64,000 nt of DNA from Amaurobius ferox (Eukaryota; Arthropoda; Arachnida; Araneae; Amaurobiidae): positions 94,671,914-94,735,913 of the forward strand of contig OX578138.1 in NCBI GenBank assembly GCA_951213105.1, in the 5' to 3' direction. The notes beneath the pieces are model-generated. The model saw nothing but the letters and a program-made list of their open reading frames with translations. It had not been told where the DNA came from and searched no databases. How positions within the stretch are numbered: the first letter of the stretch is position 1; each line of letters begins with the position of its first letter. The translations under genes were made by a program, and so were the position numbers. This document shows, one piece after another, positions 11,151-23,280 of the stretch.

Positions 11151-11489
11151 AGCACTGGGCCTTATGGTCACATGATCAATCAATTATGATAGCCGTTTCA
11201 TTCTGGTATGCATTGAAAGTGACTCGTTAGCTGAAATAACTAATGTACTTCAAAATTATCTATCCTGCATACACATTATAATGTATAGGAAAAACATTGT
11301 GTTTAGGTAAAAAAATTCGGGGAGTTTTCAACGGATTTGCTTGTTTTAAAATCTTAAATGAAACAGTTTGATGTGATAGATATGTTTGTTTCTGTCTGTG
11401 GAGATAATACCTCAAGAACTAAGACTAGTTTACTTAAATTTGGTGCCATTATCATAAACTGTGAATATTGCAACGCTGTAAAATATAAA

Positions 11490-12440
11490 TATTTTTTCTT
11501 TCCTTATATACATAATGTATAAGGAAAGTATTGTGACGGGGTTGAAAATTCGAATTTGAGTTTTTGACGGGAGAGCACGTTTCAAGCATCCCTGATCACG
11601 AATCAAACATTTTTGATGTGATGTGTGTGTGTGTGTGAAAGTATGTGTGTGTGTGTGTCTGTGTGTCAGTAAGACTGTGGAGACTATAACTGACGAACGA
11701 ATGGACAGATTCGAACAACATTTGGTACAAAAATCACAATCCGTAAACACTGGAAGCTTATTGTTTTTATATGCTATCGAACGTTCAGAACCCCCCTAAA
11801 TTTTCGAGCGAAATTTTGAAAAAATCGTCAAAAAATCAAAGCCGCTAACAAAATTACGCAAATAGACATTTCTTATGTAATTTTTCATTAGAAAACGATT
11901 GGCATAAATTTTAGAACGCTAACATGAACCAATCTTGAGATATTGCACATTTTTCAAAAACATTATCAAAACGTTATATAAAATAAAAAAAAATATTTCC
12001 TATTGAGAAATATGCTCACTTTTCATATGTAATACCATGCGATAATTTGGTGACATCATTCTCCTGGATCTAGCTCGTTCCATTCATGAAAAAAGATACT
12101 TTCAGTAATACTTTTGTATTTCAACGCCAATAGTAATTTATCTACTGTAAGAATAACTTATTTCTCCTTCCATAACGCTTGGCGTGATTTTGGCGAGGAA
12201 TTTGGTGGAATATCGCCAATTTGGCGACATTTTTAGTTGTTGCCAAAATAACAAAAATCTCGCCAAATTGATTAAAATGACGCTAAATCAATGAAAATGA
12301 CGACTAATTGAAGAAAATTTAATATCTAGGAAAGAATATAAGTATCTACTATAAGAATAATTTTTTTTAACTGTAAAAATAGTAAATTCATTGCATTATA
12401 TAAGGAAAGTCATGTATTGCCCACATCAGATTTTTTAAAC
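11490..12440 (-). mobile_element. Family B non-autonomous element, copy 1
   Basis: The terminal hairpin ctttccttata...tataaggaaag is at 11500-11527. It is followed inward by a GTGT/GTCT microsatellite (11622-11668), a box gacgaacgaatggacagatt, a block of cgccaaa/tttggcg words (12180-12300), and the far end aaggaaagtcatgtattgcc-cacatcagatt (12402-12436). Same family as 13165-14090 (+), 29655-30372 (-) and 55908-56822 (+). No ORF. The end sequence tctgatgtgggcagcacatg is shared with family A. Confidence 0.75.
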
Positions 12441-12984
12441 ATATGAAAGTATAAAGATTCTAGTAGTTTTAGAAACAATCAGTACAATCAATCATATTAA
12501 ATTGAGTCTATTCATAATTTTTGACAAAATGAATTGTATTTTATTAAAAAAACCAGAAGTGCAGAATTCCGAGTCGCATTCCGAAACAAAAATGTTCTCT
12601 GATTTATAGTGCGAAAACTGTGTAAATTTAACAGTGATATTTTAAAAAATAAATAAATGTGTAAATTTAACAGTGTAAATTTAACAGTGATGTGTATATT
12701 TACGTGTAATATATGCATCAGTACCCAGCTGTTAATGAGATTCAAATGTATCTGGGGATATCGGAATACTTGCAACAATTTTGCGTGCATGGCTTTATAA
12801 GCGTGTATCATAGATTTACCTGAATCAATTTCATAATACCTGTTATGAATGCATTCCTCGTTTAGCGGTATATATATCTTTTGCTCAAATTCTGCTATAT
12901 TTTCAATATTAACGAAATAAACATATTTTCATTTTTACCTATCTAAAAATGAAGACCTTTGTACTGCATGTGCTACTTGAAAAA
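12441..12984. other. AT-rich spacer, no gene seen
   Basis: Contains a small local duplication of gtgtaaatttaacagtg (12617-12690). Nothing else is recognised. Confidence 0.4.
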
Positions 12985-13062
12985 CAAAAAAGAAGGATCA
13001 ATCATGCATAAAGCATTGATTATGAAAGACTTTCCAACTGAAATTCAATTTTATTTAAACAC
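12985..13062 (+). mobile_element. Family C element, left-end fragment
   Basis: gaaggatcaatcatgcataa and gattatgaaagactttccaa match the left end of family C. The match breaks off at 13062, where a different terminus (ctagcagtatacccgttctt) begins. Confidence 0.7.
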
Positions 13063-13160
13063 TAGCAGTATACCCGTTCTTCGTACGGAAAATATAATAT
13101 AAAGAAATTTAACATTCATAATTATGTATAAATTCTCATAGTATTCTAAATGGCTTTGTT
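13063..13160 (+). mobile_element. Family I terminus fragment (ctagcagtatacccg end)
   Basis: This begins ctagcagtatacccgttctt then cgtacgg and shares about 90 bp with the reverse complement of 28880-28973. The terminus resembles the actagctg...cccg...cttcgt starts of many dispersed arthropod repeats (from memory). Confidence 0.55.
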
Positions 13161-13164
13161 ATTC

Positions 13165-14090
13165 AAAACAATCTGATGTGGGCAGCACATGACTTTCCTT
13201 ATATAATGCAATGAATTTACTACTTTTACAGTAAAAAAGGGTTATTCTTATAGTTGTAGACACTTATATTCTTTCCAAGATATTGAATTTCCGTCATTTA
13301 GTCGTCATTTTCATTGATTTAGCGTCATTTTTATCCATTTGGAAAGATTTTCGTTAATTTGGCAACATTTAAAAAAGTCGCCAGATTGGCGACATTCCGC
13401 CAAATTCGTCGCCAAAATCTCGCCGAGGGTTACGGACGGAGAAATAAGTTATACTTATAGCAGATAAATGACTATTGACGTTCAAATACAATAGTATTAC
13501 TCAAAGTATCTTTTCTCATGAATGGAACGAGCTAGATCCACAAGAATTATGTCACCAAATTTATCGCATGATATTACATATGAAAATTGAACGTGTTTCT
13601 CAATAGTTAATACTTTTTTTTAATTTATAGGATTTTTTGATACATTTATTTGAAAAATGTGCACTATCTCAAGAACGGTTCGTGCTAGCGTTGTAAAGTT
13701 TATGGCAATCGTTTCTAAGAAAAAATTACATAAGAAATGGCTATTTGCGTAACTTTGTTATATGTATTGATTTTTTGATGATTTTTCAAAATTTCACTCG
13801 ATAATTTAGGGTGGTTCTGAACATTCGAATGTGTTTAAAAACAATAGGCTTCCAGTATTCATGGATTGTAATTTTTTTTACCAAAATTCATTCGAATCTC
13901 TCCATTCGTGTGTGAGATATCGTCTCCAAAGGCTCACTGACACACACACACACATACAGTCATCACCTCAAAATGTTCGATTCGTGATCAGGTATGCTTC
14001 AAACGTGCTCTTTCGTAGAAAAGTCGAGTTCGAGTTTTCAACTTCGTCACAGTACTTTTACATTATACTATGTATATAAGGAAAGTAATA
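13165..14090 (+). mobile_element. Family B non-autonomous element, copy 2
   Basis: An inverted partner of 11490-12440. It starts aatctgatgtgggcagcaca at 13168, carries the tttggcg/cgccaaa block (13320-13440) and an ACAC microsatellite (13942-13958), and ends with the degraded hairpin tatataaggaaagta near 14085. Together with copy 1 it makes a long inverted repeat with about 0.7 kb between the arms. Confidence 0.75.
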
Positions 14091-14309
14091 ATATATTAAT
14101 ATATTTAATTTAATTCTTCTAAAAATGTATAGGACTCTCTTTACTCGTTATACAAAATTATCTTCACAGGCAGTTCTGAAGACTAAATTATCCTGGTCTA
14201 GTTTGTAAACATATTTAGAAAAAGTTATTTTTTAATTCTCACAAAACGACAAAGATTATCTAGGAAGTCGGACTTAATTATATAAAATATTTAATTTTTA
14301 TCAATTCGG

Positions 14310-15697
14310 TGTTATTTTAATAAATTTAGCTGTAGAACTGACTGTCCCACTGGGCTATAAATTTACAAAACAACACTACAACACTATTCCCTAACAAAGC
14401 ACAATTAATTTCCATTATGTAGAGCAATTTTATCAATTTCAAAATATTTTAATGGATTTAGAAACATTTTATCAATTAGGCGACATTTTAAAAATTTTGT
14501 AAATTTGTTACTAAGTAGGACAGTTGGACGGACAGACAAATGCTATCGAAACATCATTTCAGTTTTCTCTTGTAACAAAACAAAATTAATTTCATTTATT
14601 TATCGTCTTTTTTATCCATTTGGCAAGGTTTAAGGAAAGTTGTCAAGTTAGCGATATCTCGCCAAATTCATAGACATGAACTTACAGATCTGAAGAATAA
14701 AACAATCTGATCCTGGTTGTATATAATAAAGGAAAACACTAAAATTGTATTTAAAGATATACCCGTTCTACTCTTATTCTGTTTCAACAATGGGCAAAAT
14801 GAGCTTTTGATTTAGCGTCTTTTTTATAAATTTGGCGAAATTTTCGTCAATTTGGCAACGTTTAAGGAAAGTTGCCAAGTTAGCGATATCCCGCCAAATT
14901 CGTAGATCGGAAGAATAAAACGTGCAGATCCCGTTTGTATATACTAAATGAAAGCACTAAAATTATATTAGAATATGTACACGTTCTACTCTTATTCTGT
15001 TTCAACAATCGGCTAAATATGTTTATTGGCTAAACACAAGGAGTCTATTAATTAAACGCAATACATGAATTTGAAAACTCTTTGCCAAAATAAATGAAAG
15101 TGATGTACGAAGTCCGCAATTAATATAATTAAAAGAAAAATCAAACCGTTCATTTATAAGATATATTTTTATATTCATTTATTGCTTATTCAAATCGAAA
15201 AAATAATAAAAAAAATAAAAAACACATTTGATTTAATTGCGTTGCTGAGCAACATGATATACGGAAAATCTTCCTCATAAAATAGTGATAATTAAATAAC
15301 CATTTTGATTTCTTAATTCATTTTTGATTAAGCCTGTGAAAAATAAACCGTGGTGATAGAATTTCCATTTAATTTAATGTTTCAAATCTGCGATTTTCAA
15401 AAGTGACTAATAAGCGAAAGGAACTCCCACAAAACTCAGAGATGGAGTTTTAATACCCTTTCACGTTTTAAACCAGCGATTTCCAACCTTTCGGGTTTGA
15501 AGTAACCGGAGAGTAAGAGCGTAGAACTCTTAGGAAAAAGTTTCAATTTTGATTAATAACTCGACAACCACTAGTCCTAGAAACTCGAAACATGAACTAA
15601 ATTTTAAGTGGGGCTATTTTAAGTTTACCTACAAAATTTCATTAAATTCGGCTAAGCATTTCTCCAGTGAGGATGATACACATGAAAGTTTCGTTTT
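14310..15697 (+). mobile_element. Family D element, main part
   Basis: An inverted copy of 26640-28085. Shared landmarks, given in the orientation of the other copy, are gcggactgcgtacatcactt, catgttgctcggcaacg, ttagccgattgttgaaacag and the cgccaaa words. The element continues at 17000-17172 after an inserted family C element. It contains tandem monomers with a ccgaatttgatgaaattt-type core. No ORF is convincing. Confidence 0.7.
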
Positions 15698-16999
15698 TTA
15701 ACACTTTACAACAAAGTTGAAAAGTGTTTATGACTTTGTTCATTCTGTCTGTATGTCTGTCCGTTAGCACGATAACTGCCGTAAAAATGACTTGATCAAA
15801 ATAAAAATTTAGTATGTTGTTCAGACGGTCTGTAGGATCTATGGAAATATAAATGAATAATGTCACCCTATTAATTTTGGATAGAACCCGGGTTGAAAAA
15901 ATGAAATACATTGAGCCCCACCGGACCTAATTTTTCAAATATTTTTTAAGCGGATATAAAATTCACAAATCGCTTCGAAAATTTTAGGCAATATTGAAAT
16001 TCTTCTATAAAATATATAAATAGAAAATCAGCGAAATATATTCAGTAGTTTTTTAAATAAAAATTAAAATAATAATATCACCTTTTATATGAAGCGATCA
16101 CGTGACCATGATATGAAAAGATCATGTGACCCACTTTAAAATTATATATGGTATCCATCTTGTCTCAAAATCGTGATTTTTAAAGTTCTTTTTAATTCAT
16201 ATTGAGTGTTGTATCCGTCCTAAAACCACTTTATTTTTGCTTAAATTCTGAGCATCTACATATCGAAACAACGCAATTACAATATATTTGAGTTTAAATG
16301 CTCATCCAAATTTGATTATTTCTGCAACGAAGCCTATTTTTCACCTATGTAAAATGTAAACAGCAAAAAATATGTAGATTGTGTTGTATAAGAATTGATG
16401 TATTTCTTTAACACAAAATCATTTAGTTCATGAAGTCTGCGTAGCTGATATGAATGAAATATCCATTGATTTTACAAAGAGAAGGACGATTTTTTTCGAT
16501 GAAGTTTTACGCATAATGTTTAATTACTTGTAGCTCCATGGTCTTAATTTTTAAATAAAATAAATTATTATAGTATTGTGATGAATGACATGAATGGGAA
16601 ATTATTTATGAATGAAATGCTGCTTTTATAGAGAGATCCAGGCGTGTTATTTTTTCTATGACGTCATTTGAATGAATTTCTGTTGTTTTCGATGAAGTTT
16701 TCAAATATAATAAATTATCATAGTATTATGATAATTCTAAAATTATTAGCGAGGAATGTATCCCATTTTAGAGATGTTTAAACCAGGCAATTTATATTTC
16801 AATGCCGTCATTTGAATGAAGTTCATTTTCTCCGATGAAGGTTTAAGTTTTCATATATATTAAATTAATGTATTGTTGTGATAAGTTTTAAAATATTACC
16901 CAGGAATGTATTGCATTTTAGGCATTTTTAAATAAAATTGCATTGAAGTCGGAAAATGTTTCGTAATCAATGTTTTAAGCGTGATTAATCTTTCTTGTT
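15698..16999 (-). mobile_element. Family C non-autonomous element, full length, inserted in family D
   Basis: On the minus strand this runs from aacaagaaagattaatcacg (16999) to the ACAG run (near 15745) and the hairpin ending at 15698. About 1.3 kb, nearly the same length as 594-1885. Family D sequence continues on both sides, between two monomers of its tandem repeat. Confidence 0.8.
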
Positions 17000-17172
17000 A
17001 TTAACGTGTCGACAACCCCTGGAGTTAGAAACTCGAAATATGTACTAAATTTTAATTGGGGTTATTCCAGCGCTACACACGAAATTTTATCAAATTCAGT
17101 TTAGTCGTTCTCCCTTGATTATGATACTAACATACAGACACACAGACATATTTTTAATTTTATTTATATAGA
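17000..17172 (+). mobile_element. Family D element, microsatellite end
   Basis: Reverse complement gives aaataaaattaaaaatatg, a short tctgtgtgtctg run, then ggagaacgactaaactgaat. This aligns with 26655-26830. It is the outer end of the family D copy split by 15698-16999. Confidence 0.7.
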
Positions 17173-17716
17173 TTTCTAAAATACAATACATCTAGCACTC
17201 ATATTTTTTACATTATCACAGGACTACAATAATTTATTATATTTGGAGACTTAAAACTTTATCAAAAATTCAATGCTGCTTTTCGTTTGCTTCTATATGT
17301 AAAATCAATGAATATTTGATTCACATGATTTATATTTCAGACTTCAAAGCTTAATAATTTTAAAGTGATAAAAATTCAGTAATTTTTATACAACTGATCT
17401 TATAATTGCTTGATCTGTTTACATTCTGCGTGCTTTAGAAATTAGGCTTCATTGTAAGAGTGATCAAAGTTAGTGATCATTTAAAATAAAAAATATTGTA
17501 ATTGCTTTGGCACATAATTTAGATCACAGATAATACGCAAAAATAAAGCGGTTTTATGACGGATATAACACTAAATATAAATTTAAACTGTCTTTAAACA
17601 TCACGATTGTTACACAGGGAAAATAATGGTTGCCATTTTTATTTTGATATGAGTCACGTGATCTCTTCATATAATATACGGGGAACTACTATTTCAATTT
17701 TTATTTTAGAAACTAC

Positions 17717-18078
17717 AGCCAACGGCTCTACCGTGCTGAAAACACCGGTTCTCATTAGATCAGCGAAGTTAAGCAGCATCGGTCGCGGATAGTACTTGGG
17801 TGAGTGACCGCCTGGGAACACCGCGTACTGTTGGCTCATTTCAGTCGACGTGGTGGCCGAACGATCAAGGCGAGCGTTTCCAGCTATTGATCGGCCGCCA
17901 CGTTGTGGGTTCTAGTCCCACGTAAGCCATGGATGTTTGTGTTGTTGGACGCAAGGTGTCCCCACCCCCACTGGTGTGCTGGGGCAACATCATTTGACGG
18001 CTAAGAAGTTCACTGTTCTGGCCGATGTATAGGCGAAGATGAAAGAGTCAATGCTTGGACACTGGGGAAAAAAATTAA
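17717..18078 (+). mobile_element. 5S-headed SINE with tRNA-Ser-like body
   Basis: A 5S rRNA-like head (17718-17835) is followed by a tRNA-like unit (17848-17930). The unit has tggccgaacgatcaaggcg, resembling the A-box region of tRNA-Ser, and the B box gggttctagtccc. A SINE body and an A-rich end follow. The insertion has the 7-bp duplication aaactac at 17710-17716 and 18079-18085, matching the uninterrupted family C consensus. The body differs from the CAACAA-tailed SINE, so it is a separate family that also carries a 5S head. Confidence 0.85.
17718..17835 (+). rRNA. 5S rRNA-derived sequence (SINE head, not a gene)
   Basis: Nearly full-length arthropod-like 5S with gccaacgg and ctgttggc ends. 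The internal-control region is well kept: gaagttaagcagcatcggtc, tagtacttgggtgagtgacc, gcctgggaacaccgcg. Because it sits inside target-site duplications joined to a tRNA-like body, it is a SINE promoter and not a ribosomal locus. Confidence 0.9.
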
Positions 18079-18693
18079 AAACTACTTATCATATTTTGAT
18101 GACATTTTTTTATGCATTTTACGTGATATTTTAAGTATTTCCTATAACTTTCGAAACAGTTTGTGAATTTTAACTTCGCTTAAGAAATGTTTGAAAATTA
18201 TGTCCCATAGGGTTCAATGTATTTTATTTTATCAACCCAGGGTTACATCCGAAACTAATTGTGTGATATTATTCATTTTCTTTACCTCTAAAGTTTTGCT
18301 TCGATAAAGTCATTTTTACGGCATTTATCGTGCGAACGGATAGACAGACAATTGTCCATGAACAAAGCCATAAAAACTTTGCAACTAAGTTGGAAAGTAT
18401 TAAGACACTCAAATTTAATTCTAATTTATCTAATTATTAATTCTTTAAATTTATCTAATTATTTATTATTAATTATAAAAAAATCGATGCAACTCTTAAA
18501 AAATAATCCGATCATCCCGAAAATTCACATGCAAATTCCTTTATATCAAGTATGCAAATGATTAAATTTGCAAGGCCAATGAGTGTTAACTTCGATCATA
18601 GCGCACGTTTCTACTGCGTAAATAGCATCCTATAAAACAGGTTAAAAATGTGGACGGTTTATATTTGCTTGTTATTGGCGTTGCAGTTCCCTG

Positions 18694-19683
18694 ATGACAC
18701 AACCAATAACGCCGTTACGACGTTGCCGAAGACCTTATAAGCAATTAGACGAGTTCGAGCGTGGTCATATAGTCGGAATTGATGAAGCTGGCTGGTCATA
18801 CCGAGCAATAGGCCACCATCTGCACCGAACGGACACTGCTGTGCAATGGTGCTGGCAGCAATGGTTGCTGCAAAGAACTCATCGACGGAATGGAGGTTCT
18901 GGATAACCAAGGTTCAAGAATGTGAGGCAAGATCGGATGAATGTGCGACAAGCCCGAACAAGCAAAAGGCCTGATTGTCCGCCATTCAGCGTGCTACAGA
19001 TTCTTCCATACCATCCATGATACTTACCACAATTTGAGGTAGGAATACACTCCCGGGAGCCTTTAACACGTCTGTCCAGAACCCCAAAACATCGACAGAG
19101 CCGTTTGGAATTGTGTCGTAACCGAGCATCATGGTTGCCAGCAGACGGGCATCGCACAGAGTTCAGCGATGAATCATTCTTTCAGCAAATGACCATCGGG
19201 TACGTGTGTGGAGACGTCAGGGCCAGAAGTCGAAATCTATCTTCGTTTTAAGCAGGCACACAGCCATTACCCCTTGTGTGAAAGTGTGGGGTGCTATCTC
19301 TTACATCAGTAGGTCGCCCCCTAGTCTTTCTACGTACAACTTTAACAGCTTAACGATATACGGATGAAATACTGCGGACGTTTGCGTTACCCTTCAGATC
19401 ACGTCATTCTGGGACAATTTTCCAATGAGATAATGCCAAGCACATACGTCTCGCATATCTGTTGTTTATCTTAGTTCTGTTGATACTGTTCCTTGGCCAG
19501 CAAGGTCACAAGACCTTTCACCAATCGACGGCGTATAGCACATGCTAAGCCGCCAGATTTGGACACCCCGAAATGTAGCAGATATGGAGCAACAATTGAG
19601 GAATGCCTTGCAGAATGCTTCGCAAGTTGACATTTATTACTCCTTACCTAGACTATACAAGCATGCATTGTCGCCCATGTGGG
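18694..19683 (+). pseudogene. Transposase relic of Tc1 element #4
   Basis: The best preserved N-terminus of this family in the window. The 70-codon open frame contains LDEFERGHIVGIDEAGWSYR and AIGHHLHRTDTAVQWCW, a typical paired-type helix-turn-helix for binding the terminal repeats. It then meets a stop. Later blocks are degraded: the SDESHF region around 19155-19190 and the C-terminal TPRNVADMEQQLRNALQN near 19563-19618. The last part (GGFTRY-like) is missing because a SINE fragment replaces it at 19684. Confidence 0.8.
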
Positions 19684-19795
19684 GGGTTGTTGTTGTTGAA
19701 ACCCAGACCGTCCGACCTACCAGAAAGGTGTAAGGTAACTGTTTGGACGGTCGGGAAGTGCCACCCAATTTAGACCGGAACCCAGTGGGGAAGTG
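19684..19795 (-). mobile_element. SINE 3'-end fragment inside Tc1 #4
   Basis: ttgttgttgttgaaaccc then gaccgtccgacctaccag and tgccacccaatttagaccgg: the tail and last third of the CAACAA-tailed SINE in reverse. It truncates the transposase C-terminus. No target duplication is obvious. Confidence 0.8.
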
Positions 19796-19865
19796 TCACC
19801 AATGACATTTAATTTCAATAAAAACAGCCACTTTCTTCATGATACTTCGCATTTTTGCAAGAGAG

Positions 19866-19868
<3 letters not shown>

Positions 19869-19913
<45 letters not shown>
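19869..19913. repeat. (TA)n microsatellite
   Basis: Uninterrupted TA run between Tc1 #4 and Tc1 #5. Confidence 0.95.
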
Positions 19914-19915
<2 letters not shown>

Positions 19916-20359
19916 ACTAAAGTATGCGCGAGAAGAGCCATTTTAAATGCGAAATGGTGGTACCAGGGACAACTGCTGCCAACAATCATGCACAGTAGAT
20001 ACATCCCTGCCAAGTCTTTCTGCAATATCGCGGAAAGAATGTCCACCTTCTCGTAGCTCTATTATACGGCCTCGTTCAAACTCACTAAGCTTCTGATACT
20101 GCCTTCTTCGTCTCCTTAAATGCACTCAAACCTAGCTCACAACGTCCAATCCGGATGATAAATAACGCTCACGAAGTTTACTACGCGTATTTAAAGCAAA
20201 CGTGATTTGCATGATTATATTGACGCTACTAGCGCCACTCTTATTCGTCTAGCGCGAACTTTGAATTGGCGTCATCTTTTATATGTGCAAAAACGCGCCT
20301 CCCAAATTTCGTTTATTTAGCACAACTCCTTCTTGGTGTTGGGATTTTATTTTCCGACA

Positions 20360-20360
<1 letters not shown>
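19914..20360 (-). mobile_element. Tc1/mariner element #5, 5'-half only
   Basis: On the minus strand it starts at the terminus ctgtcggaaaataaaatccc (20360). After a leader, it encodes from 20125 a 60-codon frame with LSEFERGRIIELREGGHSFR and DIAERLGRDVSTVHDCWQQ. This is a clear Tc1 helix-turn-helix domain of a third subfamily. It stops at 19943 and the catalytic half is gone, replaced by the TA run. Both edges abut TA microsatellites. Confidence 0.8.
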
Positions 20361-20703
<343 letters not shown>

Positions 20704-20799
20704 CTGGCAAAATGAAGCCATCATTAAAATTACAAAGTATACATTGTATATAAGACAATGTATAACATTTTGGTGACTGGTTATTGATATTTTAATTTT

Positions 20800-21560
20800 T
20801 AAAAGCAATATATAAATCTGGTAAAAACCTTGTGCTATATATTTCAGACTTTATTTTATGCTTAAGAAAAAGTAACAAAACAAAATTCTCAGCTAAAAGC
20901 AGAAAAGTAAGTTTCTTTCAATAACCAAGTTTTGCATGATTTATCATCTCATTTTATTCCAAAACTTCGAAAAACCGAAGGAAAATATTCGTTCACGAAG
21001 AAAGCACGCATGCGATACTCATATTGAAAGAAGTTTTGTTTTTGTTTTTCTTGTCGACAAGAAATTTATGAATTTTCATGAATAGTTTCCTGCTTTTTGA
21101 TTCGAATCTAAAGAGTTACAATGCATTTTCAAAATGGGGGACTGGAGGCAAATGAGGAAGTCGGGTATATTTTTTTGCAGTGTATGTGTAGCGAAAAAAG
21201 AAAAATATTGAGAGTTTACGCAATGTTCGTATTCGATGACCTAAGAGAACATACAATTTAATATTGAAACCTTTGACACGTATTTTTTTATATTCAGCGC
21301 AAGCAATTTATGAAATATGAATTATATGTTGAATTCAAAATCAGTTTCATATTTTTTTTACTAATTAAATTCGCATAATTTTCATAAAATTTAAAAGACG
21401 CTTATTACACGCTTATTCTGTTAATGCTATTTAATATACGCAAATATTGAATTATTGCCTTATATTAAATTCGAAACCGTACTTTTTGTAAACCGTGTTT
21501 CAACAATATAGCTAAAATTTTCAATAAAATTTCCATCAATGGTATACATAAAACACTGAA
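20800..21560 (+). repeat. Family F dispersed repeat, copy 1
   Basis: Shares long blocks with 28990-29650 and 33630-33950: aagaaatttatgaattttca, ttttgattcgaatctaaaga and gaggcaaatgaggaagtcgg. Non-coding. I could not define its ends, and its class is unknown. Confidence 0.65.
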
Positions 21561-21894
21561 ACAAACTTCTCTTACATGAATGTATGTCCAAAAGCTTTTT
21601 TTACCAGTTGGTGCTAAAGAATTGCTCGTTTGGTACATACGTTAAAGACATAAAGTTTGACCAACATTTTAAAGTACAGCAATTTTACATTATTTGCTCC
21701 AACGAGTGACTGTCAACAGAATTTATGCCTAGCAGCGTCAACGTATTGATTGCCCTACATATTCAAATATTTCCGACATTTCATAAACATTTACAGCAGC
21801 GCTTGCATTTTCATTGACATCCCCATACTACAGTGACACTGTACCCATACGCTGGATGTATGTCATCTGTCTCACCGGTTTTCCTTTATTTCTA

Positions 21895-22140
21895 CTCAGA
21901 CTTGATGGTATAAGGTACTTGTTTCGAATGCCGGAAAAGTGTCAACTATTTACGATCGGAATCCAATGGGGTGGAAACTACAGGAAATGTATCATACCTT
22001 CCATTGCCCATAATTCTTCGAGTGATCCTCCGTATCAACAGATTTATCGAGTTCATAATCAGTGTACATACGAGAATATTTTTAGGTGGCATAGGGGATA
22101 GAACACCGGCCTACCACGTACGGTCCTGCCGCCTAAGCTG
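21895..22140 (-). mobile_element. Old, degraded CAACAA-type SINE
   Basis: Eroded matches to the SINE body in reverse order: gatcggaatccaatggggtg, taccttccattgccc, and ggggatagaacaccggccta at the head. No tail and no target duplication remain. Confidence 0.5.
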
Positions 22141-22460
22141 TTCAGGCTCCAGGCATTGTAGTGTTCGTAAAATACTTCATGTTACACTATACGAAGTTCA
22201 CGTTACAAATGAATACCCTGAAAAATAACCAATTTTTGCGTCGAGCGCCCTGTAGTACGAAAGAGTGGCGTCTAAGGACATACATCCACATACGATTAAG
22301 CTTTGTTTTAGTGTTCCGTATATCCCATTACTCTTTGACTTACGAATCACACGGACTACATTTCTGCTTTAATTCCACACAATTTAAGTATAGAAATAAA
22401 CCTATTTTATTTTTTATATGTCTAAAAGTGGATTTTTTTCCTACTGAATGAACTGTTTTT

Positions 22461-23280
22461 ACTTTCCCTGCAATACATGGTAATGTATAGGGAAAGTACT
22501 GGAATCATGCCGAAAATCGCAACTCGAGTTTTTGACGGATCTACACGCTTCGAGACCTCTAGAATACGAAAGAAACTATTTTTAGCGGGACGTCTGTATG
22601 TGTGTCTGTCTGCCTGTCTGTGTGTCTGTCTGTCTATGTGTCTGCGCAATGTATGTATCCACTTTAACTCAAAAAGTAGTGGACCGAATTGCATAAAATT
22701 CGGTAGGTAAGACTCTTAGATGTGACCCTGGTGCTGATTAGTTTTTGGTACAATTCGGAAAAAAAACCCGTCTTTTTTTAAAAAATGGCCTGCAAAATTA
22801 TCAGGTATTCACTCTAGCTAAAATATAAATTGACCAAATTTCACAAAATTTGGTAAATAAATCACATGTGGGATACTCTGGTTCTGATTACATTTTGGTG
22901 CGATTCGGAAAAGAACAACCTGCCTTTTTTTACGAAATGGCAACGCAAAAATAGCCAGTATATAAAAAAAGACTACGCATGTTCAAATGCATCAATTAAA
23001 TGCTTGTTTTATACGTAATTTTTAACGAGGAAAAGAATAAGAAAAACTCTATTACTCTAGGACTAACCGTTCTCGAGATATTTGAGATATTTCGCATTTT
23101 TTTATTCCGCCTTTGGAAAATTGTTCCAATTACCAAATAAAAGAAGAAATTGAATTAAAAATGCAAATTTAGTGTCATTTTGTGCAATTAAACTCAATTT
23201 AATGAGTTCATAAAGAAAAAAAGAAAAACGAATTTGAGTCTGCAGGGAAAGTCATGTGCTGCCCACATCAGATTTTTTTT
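22461..23280 (-). mobile_element. Family A non-autonomous element, copy 1
   Basis: Hairpin actttccctgcaatacatgg...atgtatagggaaagt at 22461-22498. A GTCT/GTGT run lies near 22597-22645. Then come tandem monomers with gaccgaattgcataaaattc and gaccaaatttcacaaaattt, and the far end agggaaagtcatgtgctgcc-cacatcagatt (23244-23274). Other copies are at 30741-31680 (-), 34760-35700 (+) and 36029-36990 (-). Confidence 0.8.

Larger units (their letters stand above)
17172..18403 (+). mobile_element. Family C element, interrupted by a 5S-headed SINE
   Basis: Family C sequence from the ctaaaatacaatacat box onward (the left terminus is missing). It ends with a short ACAG run near 18340 and the terminal aaaaactttgcaactaagtt box. 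A SINE with target duplications sits at 17717-18078. Confidence 0.7.
18485..19868 (+). mobile_element. Tc1/mariner element #4 (sister of #3)
   Basis: Collinear with 7889-9347: ttaaaaaataatccgatcat, then gcaaatgattaaatttgcaa, the transposase relic, caataaaaacagccactttc, and an eroded right TIR (gcaagagagtat). It ends exactly where a (TA)n run begins. Confidence 0.8.

Noticed and set aside
11616..11670. CRISPR array or other regularly spaced repeat array
   Set aside because: Simple GT/GTCT microsatellite in a eukaryotic element; no repeat-spacer structure anywhere in the window.
17718..17835. Functional 5S rRNA gene
   Set aside because: Joined to a tRNA-like SINE body and flanked with it by a target duplication; the other 5S-like segments are also SINE heads.
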